Shown: piece by piece, positions 1-18,900 of the stretch
Layout: every line of letters begins with the position of its first letter
Numbering within the stretch: the stretch's first letter is position 1
NCBI GenBank assembly: GCA_943737045.1
Contig: CALSFV010000014.1
Span: forward strand, 1,302,001-1,366,000
Source: Parapristionchus giblindavisi
Taxonomy: Eukaryota; Nematoda; Chromadorea; Rhabditida; Diplogasteridae
Reading direction: 5' to 3'
DNA length: 64,000 nt
The notes under the pieces: generated by a model
What the model saw: the letters and a program-made list of their open reading frames with translations, nothing else
Told to the model about the DNA's origin: nothing
The model's database searches: none
Position numbers and translations under genes: made by a program

Positions 1-177
1 TTTTTATATGAAAGATTCCAATTTAAGCGAAAATTAACGATTTTACTCAATCGACCCACTATACAAAAATAAGTCGGGTAGGGTGCCGAAAATGTATGGT
101 GTCATAGTGTATCTTGGCCGGGATATTGATTGATTGCTGGAATTTATTGATTGATTACTAATCGAAAATCATTTAAG

Positions 178-4661
<4,484 letters not shown>

Positions 4662-5640
4662 TTTCCACTCGGGAAAAATTGGCGCCAAATTCAAATGTTT
4701 GAATCTCCTCTATTTAACTCTGGTTACTGTATCTTCCTATACTTTATCGATTGCTATTTCACTTTGTTACAATTTTCACGTACTTATCCTTTGGTGTTCT
4801 TAATGTTTGTTATGTTGCGCTAATACACGATTATCGATTGGTTAATGATATGAATTGTTATTAGCTAGAAGCTCCATTCTTGTATCATCATCATCGATTT
4901 ATCACTCACCCTAATTATTACTGTAGGTATGCTCCGCCGCCCCCCCCCTTACTCTATGTATCTGTCCCCGCCCCCCTTATTGTGTATCAAGCCCCGCCCT
5001 TACTGTATCAGGCTCCGCCCCTTACTGTCTGTCTCTCAGTAAATTTATGAATATTGATCTGGAGATTACTCACTGCAACCATTCCCCTTTGTGCATCAAC
5101 TGAAACACGCTTTCGCCAGGTTGCATGCATTCACTTTTCCATGCTGTATCCGACTCGCTACAATTGATCTTTGATCCTTGTTCAATGGCAATTTCGCTTC
5201 ACATTTTTATCATCATCTACCATAAGCAAATCTCGTGAGATATGATGATTCTTCTCAGTAGTCTACATTATTTCCAATCGATACATCGATCGATTTTTTA
5301 CGTTGCCTATTTTTCACTCAATCAATCAATACTCTGATTTCCATGATCTCTTACACCTATTCTCTCTCTCCGTTTCGTTTCTACCTTAATATCTGTGAAT
5401 TCGCTTGATCGATAAAAGTATTTGTATTCTATAGTTTGTAGTTTGTACTCTATTATCGATTGAGTTGAAGTGCCTCCTCATGTGTACCTGTTACGGTAGT
5501 CTACAGTAACCCGCTCGGATCTGATGGGGTTTAGGGAACGTCGTACTGAAAAATAAATATTATAACATTAAATATTACATTTATGCCACAATTCAGTTGA
5601 CAATTTACACTATATTATCGTGGATGACTATGTATTGCTA

Positions 5641-5683
<43 letters not shown>

Positions 5684-5702
5684 TATTAATAATGATCTAG
5701 AT
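4662..5702. other. Intergenic region SMC3-APC5
   Basis: About 1.04 kb with no supportable coding region. It contains C-rich runs near 4940-4980, short ATCGATTG and GATCTTTGATC motifs, AATAAA-like signals (for example near 5550) and an (ATT)n tract at 5641-5682. An acceptor-like CTAG ends at 5700, two bases before the APC5 ATG. Confidence 0.7.
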
Positions 5703-6392
5703 ATGGACGACGCATTGCAAGTCAACATCAATCTGCGCGTCAACCTCGATCATCTCTTCGCCTTCGAAACGGTGAAGAGTCTGTCGGAGCCGACCACTCC
5801 CTACAGGGTACGGTAGAGTGGTTTGGGATTACGGTACTGATACGGTAGATTATGATATGTTGATTACGGTAGAGTATGTTGTATTGATTATGGTAGACTA
5901 TGTTATATTGTGTACGGTAGACTTGGTTTTTTTTGGTTACGGTAGAAGCATCTCATAGAGGTATCGTTGGTGCTGCTGATTTCCTATTAATTAAGTACAG
6001 CTGTTGTATCTGCTTAGCGGCGTATACTGTATTTAGCATGTATTGATTGATTTTCCAGCTCGCAATCTACTTCCTCATGCGCTGTCTCAACACGGAGATT
6101 GTGGAGAAATCGTGCAGTGGAGAGGTATACTGTATCTCGATCGAGCAATCGATAATTGGGTATAATTCCGTTCAGAACCACGCTCGTATCTGTGCACTGT
6201 TGTACGGTCTACTGGAGCGGGAAGAGGAGATGACATTCGCGTAAATATTTTTCTATTATTATTATTATTGTTATTATTATTATTATTATTATTATTTTTA
6301 AGTAATCGCTGCCTTCTTTCTTACCTCCTGACTTTACCATATTTTTTAAACATTTAATGATGAATTTTAAAATACCCTCCGAGGTCAGATAA

Positions 6393-6438
<46 letters not shown>

Positions 6439-9400
6439 GCTTGATTACAGTGAGCTCTGCCGTATCATCCACGTTAGGATCAATCCGATTCTTCGCAAAT
6501 TTCTCGACAACTATCTCAAGTTGTAAGTGCTGTGTACTGTAGGAATGAATTACGGTAGAACCATTGATTAGTATTGATTAGTATCATACATTTTCAGCGC
6601 CCTCATCGAACTTTTTCATATAGTGGGTTGATCTTGAAAAATCGTTATTTTTCGCTTAAATTATAATCTTTCGCAGAAAAATGAGCTTTACATAGTGGGT
6701 CGATCCTGAAAATGAACCTTATATAGTGGGTCGATCTTCACACTGTGAGGGTATGAAAATGTATGATTAGTATAGCTACAATACCCTCGTTACAGTATCC
6801 GTGATTAGTATCGATTGATTAGCTACAGTACCCTCGTTACAGTATCCGTGAGGCGATCGAGAACGACGGCTGCAAGCTGGTGTGGGAGCCGCTCGGGCTG
6901 AAGCGCGGTCTCATCGCGAACAAGAGCCACTTTGAGCACTTTGTCCAGCGGGTACGGTAGTTATCGATTGACTGATCGATTTATTGATTGATTTGGGTAG
7001 TTTGCCCAGCGGGTACGGTAGTTATCGATTGACTGATCGATTTATTGATTGATCTATCTATCTCAATAACAGCAAGCGTACATGGGCGCCGACATGGGGT
7101 GCCCCCCCCTCTGTAAAAATGAGATTTGAGCAAAACTTTTAAAAAATGGGAAAAGGCGCCGTTGAATCTGTGGAATGCTTCCTGTAAATTATCGATTTTT
7201 TTGGAATGCCTCCATGTACCCCACTCGTGTATGACAGCAAGTATTGATTGACTGAACGATTTATTGATTGATTTATCAAGCGATAACAGCAATTATTGAT
7301 TGATTGCAGTTGGTGGCGACGGAGCGACTGAAGTCGTTCAACCAGCACGGTCTACTGCTGCAACGATTCCGGGCCTATATCAGGGGAGAGGATCTGCAGC
7401 GGGATGTCGAACTGAGAGAGATTAGACATATGAAGTACTGATTAATAATATTAATAATAATAATAATAATAATACTGACAATACTAACAATAATAATAAT
7501 TTATGCGTGCATGTCTGCTCTGCAAATCGATTTCAAGATTTCACACTATGCCTAAGATTATGCCCGCTCATGCCTGTATGCATACCTTTTAAAAAACGTT
7601 ACAAACCACGAAGCCTGACCGCATTTTGCGCCGAAAACTCCCGTATAATCGAAAAACCTGACCGCATTTTGAGCCGAAAACTCCCGTATAATCGAAAAAC
7701 CTGACCGCATTTTGAAAATGTGCCACCTAGCTATTCGATCTGTGGACCCACCCGTTGATTGCTTGCATCGTCTTCTCATCATGTATTGTATCTGGGTGAC
7801 TGTTGGTAATCATATATACAGTACCGTGCAAAAGTCCGGCCCCAAAATTTGAATCGTTATAACTTTTTTCGTACTTGACCGATCGGCCCCCGGTTTGTTT
7901 TATTAAATAGTGTAACCATTGGAGAAAATTTGTATGTTATTGATTATTACCTACGATGAAGAAATGATTTCATCATTCTTGAAATGCCGAGGTGCGATCG
8001 TAAAAATAGGTCTATTCTCACGTATATTTTTTCTGTTAGTCCAATTTTTCTGTGAGGAAAGTACAACTATCGCTGAATGTTTTAAGCCATTAACCACGTT
8101 GCTTGCGTATCGCTCCGAGGAATTAGCCAATTTCGCCTGACCCATCAAAATTTCGTAAAAATGTCATAACTCAGCCTGTAGTTGAGCTACGGGCCTCCAA
8201 TTCAGCAAGTATTATCACATGGTCATAGGGCACCACCATGCCAATTTCAGGAGGATTCCGCTTCTTGAAGTGAATATTCGAAAAAAATCCCATGCCATAA
8301 TTTGGGTATACGGTATTTCCCAGCCGGTTTTTTCTAAAAATCTAAAAATTTGGTATGATGTGCCTAAACATCTGCCTAACACAACCACAAAGTGGCGAGA
8401 TTACAGGAGTTCAATTACGACTTTGCCCATAAAAATACCATTGACAGTCAAAGTGGACGGAACCTAATTTCGTTCGCTATGGATAATTATTACGGGCCAA
8501 TAACACAGTATTTCACATCAATTTTGATCGGATTTAGAAACAAGTGTTTAATAAGCACATTTCCCACAAGTATCCTCAACTTAGTTCCTTTATTGGACAT
8601 TCCACCTTTTTTATCTGTCTCTTTTCTCACAAAATTCCACTTTCACTGTCAATGGTGTTTTATGGGCAAAGCCCAAATTGAACTCCTTTAATATCGCCAC
8701 TTCGTAGATGTGTTAGGTATATGTTTAGGCATATCATACCAAATTTTTAGATTTTTAGAAAAACCGGCTGGGAAATACCGTATGCCCAAATTATGGCATG
8801 GGATTTTTTTTCGAATTTTCACTTCAAGAAGCGGAATCCTCCTGAAATTGGCATGTTGGTGCCCTATGACCATGTGATAATACCTGCTGAATTGGAGGCC
8901 CGTAGCTCAACTACAGGCTGAGTTATGACATTTTTACGAAATTTTGATTTGTCAGGCGGAATTGGCTAATTCCTCGGAGCGATATGCAAGCAACGTGGTT
9001 AATGGCTTAAAACATTCAGCGATAGTTGTACTTTCCTCACAGAAAAATTGGACTAACAGAAAAAATATACGTGAGAATAGACCTATTTTTTCGATCGCAC
9101 CTCGGCATTTCAAGAATGATGAAATCATTTCATCATCGTAGGTAATAATCAATAACATTCAAATTTTCTCCAATGGTTACACTATTTAATAAAACAAACC
9201 GGGGGTCGATCGGTCAAGTACGAAAAAAGTTATAACGATTCAAATTTTGGGGCCGGACTTTTACACGGTACTGTATTTATAACTTGCTCACGCATGAACT
9301 ATTGAAATAATTATGAACTAATACAGTATCGCCAGAAAGTAATCGGACACTTTTTCATTTTTTATAACGCAATAATGAAGTAATTTGATTACACCAACAC

Positions 9401-9717
9401 ATCATGGTAATATTCCCTGATAAACTCTGTACATTGACTGAAAAGATCAGCTTGATTGCTTTCCTGGATCAAAAGTTATAAAAAAATGAAAAAGTGTCCG
9501 ATTACTTTCTGGCGATACTGTAAGTAATCAATAAACTCTAATTGCGTTTGTGAATAAAATAGAAATTTTTCTATAATTATCGCCTGAACGACTAAAGCTT
9601 GCTGTGACAGATTCTCGCGACGCCGCCGCCCGACTCTCGCAAGCGCTTAAATTTATTATTATTATAATAATAATAATAAGTATTATTATTATTATTGTTA
9701 TTATATCATTATTATTA

Positions 9718-9764
<47 letters not shown>

Positions 9765-10447
9765 GTGCCAGAGGCCTCGCGACGCCCCCACCCGCCCTGC
9801 CCCGCTGCATCTCTACCGGATCGTACGCCCGCCTGTGGGTCATGAAGCAGATGCATCTCCAACAGGTATTCTACGCTTACATTTTCGAGCACCCACATTG
9901 TGAGTGAGCACTTTTTGTCGATGCGGTCAGTTTTGAGTCTTGAGACCCATCTAGGAATATGCGAGAGATCGAGATTTGTAAGAATCACCTAAATGTCGGG
10001 TCCGTTCCGAGTACTTAAGATGTAAATCGGGGTCAGTTTATAATTCGCAAAAAAAACAATAGATTGTGGGGGGGGGCGAAACTGTATAATTCTACGGTAG
10101 CTACTGGGCTGCTGTAGATATTGATTTACTGATTGATTTATCGATTACAATGTGCAGGTTGCCCCACTGGAAGTGGATCCGAATATCGACACGTACTGTG
10201 GCCTCATCGCGACGTCATTCCATGATCTACCAGCGGTGGTGGGTTTATTGATTGATTGATTTCATTGATTCATTGCTTGGGTCCAAAAGTACGATACACA
10301 CTACGAAACCTGGCCGCGTTTGGGCATTTTTTTGTAACCCTGGTCGTATTTTGAAAATCGGTAACGTAGTTCTTTGACTTATAATTCATTGAGATGTTGC
10401 ATTATTTTGCCCTTGAGAAAGCTCTGGTGAAGGCTTGCCCGTGTATG

Positions 10448-10496
<49 letters not shown>

Positions 10497-11174
10497 ATTG
10501 ATTGATTAGTTGGTTGATTGATTGAGTAGTTCATGGGTGCAAATGACCCGCTGCATTCGTGCCCACTCTTGCCTATATAGAGCATGACGACGTGTATTAG
10601 ACTAATAGTACTATTACTTCGTGACTACATACGCGCTTAGTGCCGAAAAATCTCACACAATAAAGTAGGTCCGAAGAAGAGATTAGGCCCTCCGGACTGA
10701 ATTGGCCTTGAAAGATTACTGGCCCAGTCAGTGATCACCCGCAGTACTTCGTGTGTCTTGAATAACGGGTTGCACTTTATATAAATAAACAGATAAATAA
10801 TCCAGCATCTTCTACTGGTTCTTCGTGCGCTGAACAGACGAGATCAGCCGACGGCGATCAATGAACTGCGAGCGTTCTTCGATTACTCGGTATGATTATT
10901 GATTGATTATTGATTAGTTATTGATTAATTTTAGTTTTTTTTTTCTCTAAGAAGTTGTATGACACAACCCAGTTTTAATATTTCCCTTTCTTTCTTTAGT
11001 TCTAATTACTTATTGGCCCGTTGAGCTGGTAATATCGCCACTGTAGATAATACATACCAGCTGATCATTGTCGAAATGGAAGTGTATATGCCAAAAAATG
11101 AAATGTTATATTGCATATGTCTGCAACTGTCTGTTTAGTCTTACACGATTTCATTGAGAGTATTGATGATGATG

Positions 11175-11230
<56 letters not shown>

Positions 11231-12442
11231 GGATTGCAGGTGATTCGTCCGAACGACCTCACCCCGATCACGATCGGCAAGAACATGCGACTGGTGACGC
11301 TGGACACGAGAATTGTGAGCGCATTTGCATATTATATCATACATGGGCGGGGTACCTGGAGCTCGACTCTACAGGGGGGGGGGGGGGGGGGGGGGGGGGG
11401 GGGCTTTCGAACGAAAAATGGTTAATTTTACAGGGGGATTTCACTATTTTTTTCAAAAATTTCAATTAATTCTCATTTTAACAGGGGGGCATTCCACAAA
11501 TTTACGGAAAGCCATAATTTTACAGGGGGCTCCCCCCATGTCGGCGCCCATGTATGTATTATATATATAAGAACGGTGTCAATGGCAATGAAAATGACAA
11601 TGACATTTAGTCGTTGAGACAAGTAAATGACATGCCGTCTACCAGTATAGGTAGTCCATGAACGGAGGCAGAGCCGTTTGCCGAGAAGTGTGACGCCACG
11701 AGCGTAAGGAGATCACTTGCGGTAAAGGGATCCGCCTGCGCTTGTGACGTCACGTTAGTCGGCAACCGGGTTTGCCAACGTTCATGGATATGGCATTAGT
11801 GCAGGATGGGGCGCAATCATTTTCGAGCAACCACATTGTGGGTTGCGGGTCGGTTTATGATATTTGAGTAAGAACACGGGTCAGTTAATATCATGCATTT
11901 TCGGCGCCCTCGCAGAATTGTTTTATATAGTGGGTCGTAGAAGGTAGCGAGCTTGCGCTAAATTGTAATCTTTTGCATAAAAAAGAGCCTCATATAGTGG
12001 GTAGATCCTGAAAATGGGCCGTATAAATGGGTCGTAATTGATGATGGAGGAAGATATGCTATACATTTTCATTTTCTCGTAATCCTCAGATTAGGAGAAT
12101 ATGAGAATGTATGGCATATATACGCTTGAAAATGTGAGTTGAACGAGAAGAATGTAATACGTCTGTGTCGCCAATGTCGTAATACGTCTTTTTCTGAAAT
12201 TTATTGTGGGATAGGAATAATTTCTTGACGATAATACATAGATCGAATATCCAGGTTATCGGTTTTCAAAATCCGGTCAGGCCTGGTACTTTGTAACATA
12301 CTTTAAGATCTATGCAATAGTACTATCAGTATGGTTTTAATTCATATGTTCATACATTGGTAGTGAAACTCGAATATGCCAGGTCCGCTACGCGCCACTC
12401 CTCACGGCCAGGATCTATCGAATGTTTGGAGACAAGTAAGCC

Positions 12443-12474
<32 letters not shown>

Positions 12475-12864
12475 TTAGAAACATGGCTCGCCGACTGCTT
12501 GCTGAGACGATCGCGCAAGCGCAGTGCAACAAGGTACTGTAATGGTCATCAATCAATATTTCCCTGATCAATCGATAATTGACTAATCAATCGATAATTC
12601 CCTGATCAATCGATAATTGCCTGATAAATCAATAATCGCCTGATTCAGGAACGAACGTGTCTGCGGCTCGCGCTCATCGAACTCGCCATAGCCGAGACGC
12701 TGCCGGATAAGAAGGGTACGGTAGTTGATGTACTGACTGGGCGAGGTTATCGATTGAAACATATGCTGATTATTGATCGATGCTTGTTCAGAGTTGACTC
12801 GTGAGGAGCGAGAGGAGGAGGAGGCGAAGAAGGAGTCCATCAAGAAGGCATGATAATAATAATA

Positions 12865-12906
<42 letters not shown>

Positions 12907-15900
12907 TTAATAATAATACAGTTCGCCATGAAATTACATTATAGGACAGAAAGTAGTTGAATGCATAACTTACTAAGCCACTAGTGTTCAATATTTTCAA
13001 CCCGATAATTGAATCTACAAATCAACAGATCAGTTAAAAATCAATACTTACAGAACAAGAAGAAAGATCTGCTGCAAGGTCTCACCGAGGATCTGAGCGG
13101 ACTTACCGTCCTCTCGGCTAACACACTACAGGTACGGTAGATTACGGTAGATAGATATTGGTTATTGATTGATTGGTGATTGATTAAGTCAGCTGTAATA
13201 TTTTGTGATATTGTGCGTTGAATACGATTAAATGGAAGCAACGATGGATACAAAATTTCTCTCGATTTACTGTGCACTTAGACAATATTTTGATATTTGA
13301 TCGATTGATTACGAATTGATTTATTATCGATTATTGATTGATTATCGATTGATCGATCTCACCTGATTTCCTCGTCTCAGTCGTTCCTCGTGCGCACGCA
13401 GCAGGAGGACAACGACGCGGTGACCGAGGGCGAGAATCGACGCGAACTCAACATCGATCCGGTCGAATACCGTCACATGGTTGAGAGGTACGGTAGGGGG
13501 TGGAGGGGTACGGTAGCCAGGTTTATGAGTACGGTAGCCACTCAACATCGATCCGGTCGAATACCGTCACATGGTTGAGAGGTACGGTAGGGGGTGGGAC
13601 TACGGTAGGCAGGTTTATGAGTACGGTAGCCACACTACGAGACTCAACACAGTAGTACAAGTATCATCACTTTATGAGTGCTAAATGGTGGAAAAATAGA
13701 ATGAATACTCGGAATGACAGTCGGGTTGTTGATTTCGTGTCACTGCTTGCTTACGACTGTTATTGCTCGCAAAGTTGTGTGTTAATTGTTTCGCTGTTCG
13801 TCGTTGGACAACAATAATCCTTTTCAGATACACGATCTGTGGCAACCTGGTGGCCGCCATGACCGCCTTCCTCCGCTGCGACAACTATGCCGAATCGTCA
13901 GTGTTTTTTTTTTTTTTTTGAAAATTCAAATTTACCGCCGCGATTTTTGGCGCGAATTTCAAATTTCATTTTTTTAAAATTATATTGTTTCAGTGATGAT
14001 GCAGCCGTGTCGCCGGTGCAGGACGCCATACTCGCCGCCAGTTCGATCTCGACGGGAATGGATGCGATGGGTACGGTAGGCTTGGCGAATTATCGATTGA
14101 CACTGAACCCGTCTGGGGTGCGACGTTGGAAACAACCGAGGGGGGCTGTAAATCTGATGGTATTAAAGGCTGCAGAACCGTAATACAGCAGTACATTTTC
14201 GCAATTTTTTTTTGCGGAAAGCTTTGTTATGTATTCCACAATACAATTATCGTGTATGAAAGGGTCTGGCGGTGTGTAGCCCACGTATGGTCATTGATCT
14301 TATTGAGTATTCAATGGGGTTCTACTGATGGTCAACCCCGTAGGGTAGAGATCCACTCATACGTGGTCGGGCATTGCCGCTGGAAATGAAAATCGGGGGG
14401 TCGGAAGAAAAAAATGGAGCATTTATACGTCATTTTGAGTGATTTTTCGGAAAATCGGGGTGGTCGGGTGTCAAAAATCGGGGGTGTAGTGCCGCTAGCG
14501 GCTCTGGTGCCCACGTATGGATCCACTGACTAGAACATAGGGACGAAACAGTGTTCCTCTAAATTCTATTGATTAATCTAGCATGATTTGTAAAATTCTC
14601 TAATTGCTCTTCCAATTCCCCTTTCCGTTGCAGGCAAGAGCCGGGAGTTTGCGAACGCGGCGGCCTCGTTCACGGCGGTGGTGCGACTGCACGCAGGGTA
14701 AGTGGTGTGAAGGATACTGTAGATTACTTACTGTAGATTGATTCTGTAGAATCTTACTGTAGAGTGCTAAATAATGATCGTGTTTCATAAAATTATGCGG
14801 TAGTAGGCCGGATGAGAACCGTCGCTGACATAACAGTTGTCTTCCTCCTGCTGTCGGTTCTCATCCGATCTAGCGCCAATTATGCGCAGTGAGTGGAAGT
14901 GAAAAAGACGAGTAGCCTGGGTCACAAGGCTGGTCTCATCTGACTGAGTCAATCGCAAGTATTCTCAATCCTGCGATCAATCCTACGATCCTACCCGTTG
15001 ATTACATGTTTCGTCTTGTCATCATGTAATGCCTGGGTGACTGTTGGCAATTGAGTTGTAATCTGGAGTTTGTGAATAAATTGTTCTATAATCATCGCGT
15101 GGACGACACAGGTCGGGGAGTACGTTACAAACTACGAAGCCTGGCCGCATTTTACAATTTTTTATTACAAAAACCTAGCTGCTAAAAAATTTTGAGCCAA
15201 AAATTTCGCATTTGAACGGAAAATTCCTGAAAAAAAGAACTGAATGGTGATCAAGCCGGGATGGATGACCTATATGTGTACCCACCTAAGTCTGACCTGC
15301 CACCCTTTAATTTATTTGTTAATTCCCGTACGTTAACGGTGTAGTCAAACGTGCGAGGTAGATCATCTCGAGCAAAACTTTCTGCTTAACCTTATAAATA
15401 AAAAAAAATTAAATGGATAAATGTAAATACAGGTTCACATCGTCCGCGATCGCGCACGCCCGCGCGCTGCACGAGTGCGACCTGTCCGACATGTACTCCG
15501 CACGCAGGGACACCGAGGCCAAGGTACGGTAGACGGGAGTACGGCAGAGTGCGGTGGGGCGCAGTCATGACTGCTCGTGGGATGTGTACGGTAGGAGTAG
15601 AGTACGATGGGTCACAATCGTGGCTGATGCATGTACGCTGGTCTGTGTTGCAGTAGGTCATGGGCTCGTTGGTCTTGGTATCTGGGTGTACGGTAGCAGG
15701 TGGTACGGAGGGGCGCGATCATGACTGGACATCAATCAATCAATCATAGATCGAAAAGTATGTTACAAAGTACCAAGCCAGACCGGATTTTAGCCAAAAT
15801 ATCACATAAATCGAAAAACCTGACCGGATTTTGTGCCAAAATTTCACAAAAATCGAAAAACCTGACCGGATTTTGAGCAAAAATCGAAAAACCTGACCGG

Positions 15901-18900
15901 ATTTTGAAAACCGATAACCTAGCTATTCGACCCATGCAATCAATAATCGATTAATCAATAATCGATCAGGCAGTCGCGGGCATCACGATGGCGTTCGGCT
16001 ACGCCACGGAGGGCAAGTGGTCGCGGGCGATGGAGATGGTCGGCGCGCTGGAGCAGCGATACTGTCGCGAAGGAGCCAATCCGATTGTGAGTGCATTATT
16101 ATTGATTTATTGATTGATTTAGCCGATTAAAGTATGCGCACCACTATTTTTTGATTCGATTTGCTACTAGTTGTTGAGATGGGTGAGGTGTGAGAAGGTT
16201 GTGCGCGCACTGCGCGCACAACCATACATTTTCGAGCACCCACATTGTGAGTGAGCACTTTTTGTCGATGTGGTCAGTTTTGAAACTCGAGACCCATCTA
16301 GGAATATGCGGGAGATCGAGATTAGTAAGAATCACCTAAGATCGGGTCAGTTTCGAGTACTTGAGATGTAGATCGGGTCAGTTTTGTTCTAATTTCGGGT
16401 CAGTTTATAGTTCGCAAAAAGCAACTGATTGTGAGTGGGGCGAAAATGTATGGCGCGCACTTAATTATTGATTGATTTGGTGCGATCTGAACGATCTGCT
16501 TTGATTAATATACATACATAACAGAGCAAAAGTGCCATTTTATATGAAAGATTGTGAAAAAAGGTTTATTGGCACCTCGCTACAAGCGTTTGGGCTTTGC
16601 GACTGATGTAAGGTGGCGATTATTGATTGATTGATTGATTGATCCATTGATTGATTTATCGATATATTGATTTATTGATTGCAGTGTGGTCGTCACGTGC
16701 AGGGTGCGGCTGCGCTCATCCGCTTCGACGAGGCCTTCATGCGGGGCGAATGGCAGCTGGCGGAGGAGCGACTGTCGGCCGTCCACGTCGCCCATCCCGC
16801 CGAAGCTGTGCTACGGTAGGTTACTGTAGCTCGGGGGTGTTACGGTAGGTTACTGTAGCTCGGGGGTGTTACGGTAGGTTACTGTAGCTCAGGGGTGTTA
16901 CGGTAGGTTATTGTAGCTCATGGGTGTTATGGTAGGTCTACCAGGTTACTGTAGCTAATGGTTGTTACGGTGGGTCTATCGGGTTACTGTAGCGAGGGGT
17001 TGTATTACGACCAGATTCGATCTCCACGTACCCCTTGCACAACCAGGTGAGTTGGCGCCACATGCTATTCCCTAAATGCACCATGATCTTGTAATTTTTA
17101 TTAAGTATTTGTCGGCAATAGAATAGAATGGACTCCATTCAATGGAGCAATAAAAGTTTTTGAACATCAATTCAGCCGCTGGATTTCAATGTGCGTTCAT
17201 CGACGTTTTGGAAAAAAGAGTGCTGGATTTGTGTTTGGATATATGGGTGAAAGCATAGTTGGGCGTGGGGGTCGGACCTTGCGCATAGCGTTGCCCCATA
17301 CTCGATGCACTCCCCCCCCCTCGCACATGTTGGATTTGGGTTTCGCTGAATGAGTGAAAGGCACACTCGCATGAGTAGGCAATTGTTTCGTACTCCGGAT
17401 GTACGCCCCACAACTATACTTCGATATACTTCGAGGGCGTGAGAGCTATTATTGTGCATGATTTTATTTTATTTTATCTATTTTAATAGTTAATTTTATT
17501 CATCTATTTTTTAAACGAAACTAGCAATAGGACTTCTTTTTCGCTTCGCAGCTTTTGAGCAGACATAGTCCCTGCCTAAATGATGCATTTTCATCCGTAA
17601 ATGAATTGTTTATAATGTGCAAATATAGATTTGCGTGAACATTGAAGTTAAAATTATGAGATGTAGACTTTATTATATCAATAGTATATTGCATGTTTGT
17701 GTCCATATTGCATGTCACCTGCCCCACGCTTAGTGTTAATAATTTTGGAGTAGGATAAGCTGGGATTTGGCTAGCTTAAATGAGTGAGGAGCGTCATGTT
17801 TTTGCCTTCATTCCACGGCTTAACACGCCTCTCGCATCTTATATCTCGCGTTTTGGCTATACTATAGTGATGCCTTGACTACTTATTTACTTGAATACTT
17901 CGATGATGTTCAGCCATCGTTGTCGCTAGCGTCGGACGTGTTTCTTTCATGGGTCGCCTTGATCTTGGGCGGTTGGAATATGTGTTGAATATGTGTATTT
18001 ACTTGTCGTGCACCCCAAAGGTTTTCATCAAGTACAACGTAACGTCGAGTGCAAGAATGTACATATTAAATAAGATAGTGTGTAATATTATCGTTAAACA
18101 CACTCTCGTTGACTTGCGGGGGCTTTCATTGTATCGGGAAAGCTTGGTCTTGAAAATTTGTATATATATTGCTAAATTCGAAGTGCTTCGTGAAAAATGC
18201 CTGGTACAGTTGAATGCCAATGTACTGGTGTACATATTTAATGCAAAACTTGAATGCAACCAGTGATGAATACCACTGACTTTGAGCATTAATGCCTGAT
18301 ATGATTAATAATTGAATTGTATTGTAACATCTTCGAAATATTTCAGTCGCGCTCTTCTCCTTGGAATGACTGGCAATCTGTCTGAGAGCATTCAACTGCT
18401 ACGCACGGCTCGCGCGACCACCAGCGAGGTTTGGGACCTGCCCACGTCGACAAGGTACGGTATACGGTAGACGTTAGCTCCGCCCCCTTTGATCTCTGGT
18501 CTTTGATCTTTGATCTCTGATCTTTGATCTCTTTGATTTGATGGTTACCGTATGACTTCAGAATGGACATGCAGCTGGCGGTGCTGATGGCGCGCTGTGG
18601 AGAAGCTGAAGAGGTACGGTGGACGGCGCCAATTCAAAATTTATATTTAAAAGAATCTTTGGCGCCAAATTCAAATTTAAAATTGTGCAGGCCCTTCACA
18701 TTCTGGCCAAGTCACACGGAATGTGCAAGAGTCGCGGGCAGACCCGGCTACTGGCGATGGTCCAGCGGAGAGAGGCGCTGATCAAGGTATGTTGTAGCTA
18801 GCGTAACCCGGGGTAATCTACCGTAACCCGGGGTACGGTGTAATCTGTAGCTAATCTGCTGTACTTGTTCAGATGCAAATTGGAATGGTGAAGAATCTGC

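Noticed and set aside
9604..9903. ORFs rich in Leu, Ile, Tyr or Asn runs (also near 11111, 12350, 42424)
   Set aside because: Translations of (ATT)n/(AAT)n microsatellites, not proteins.
10440..10530. ATTGATTG array considered as a CRISPR-like or origin repeat
   Set aside because: Simple 4-bp microsatellite typical of introns here; no spacers.
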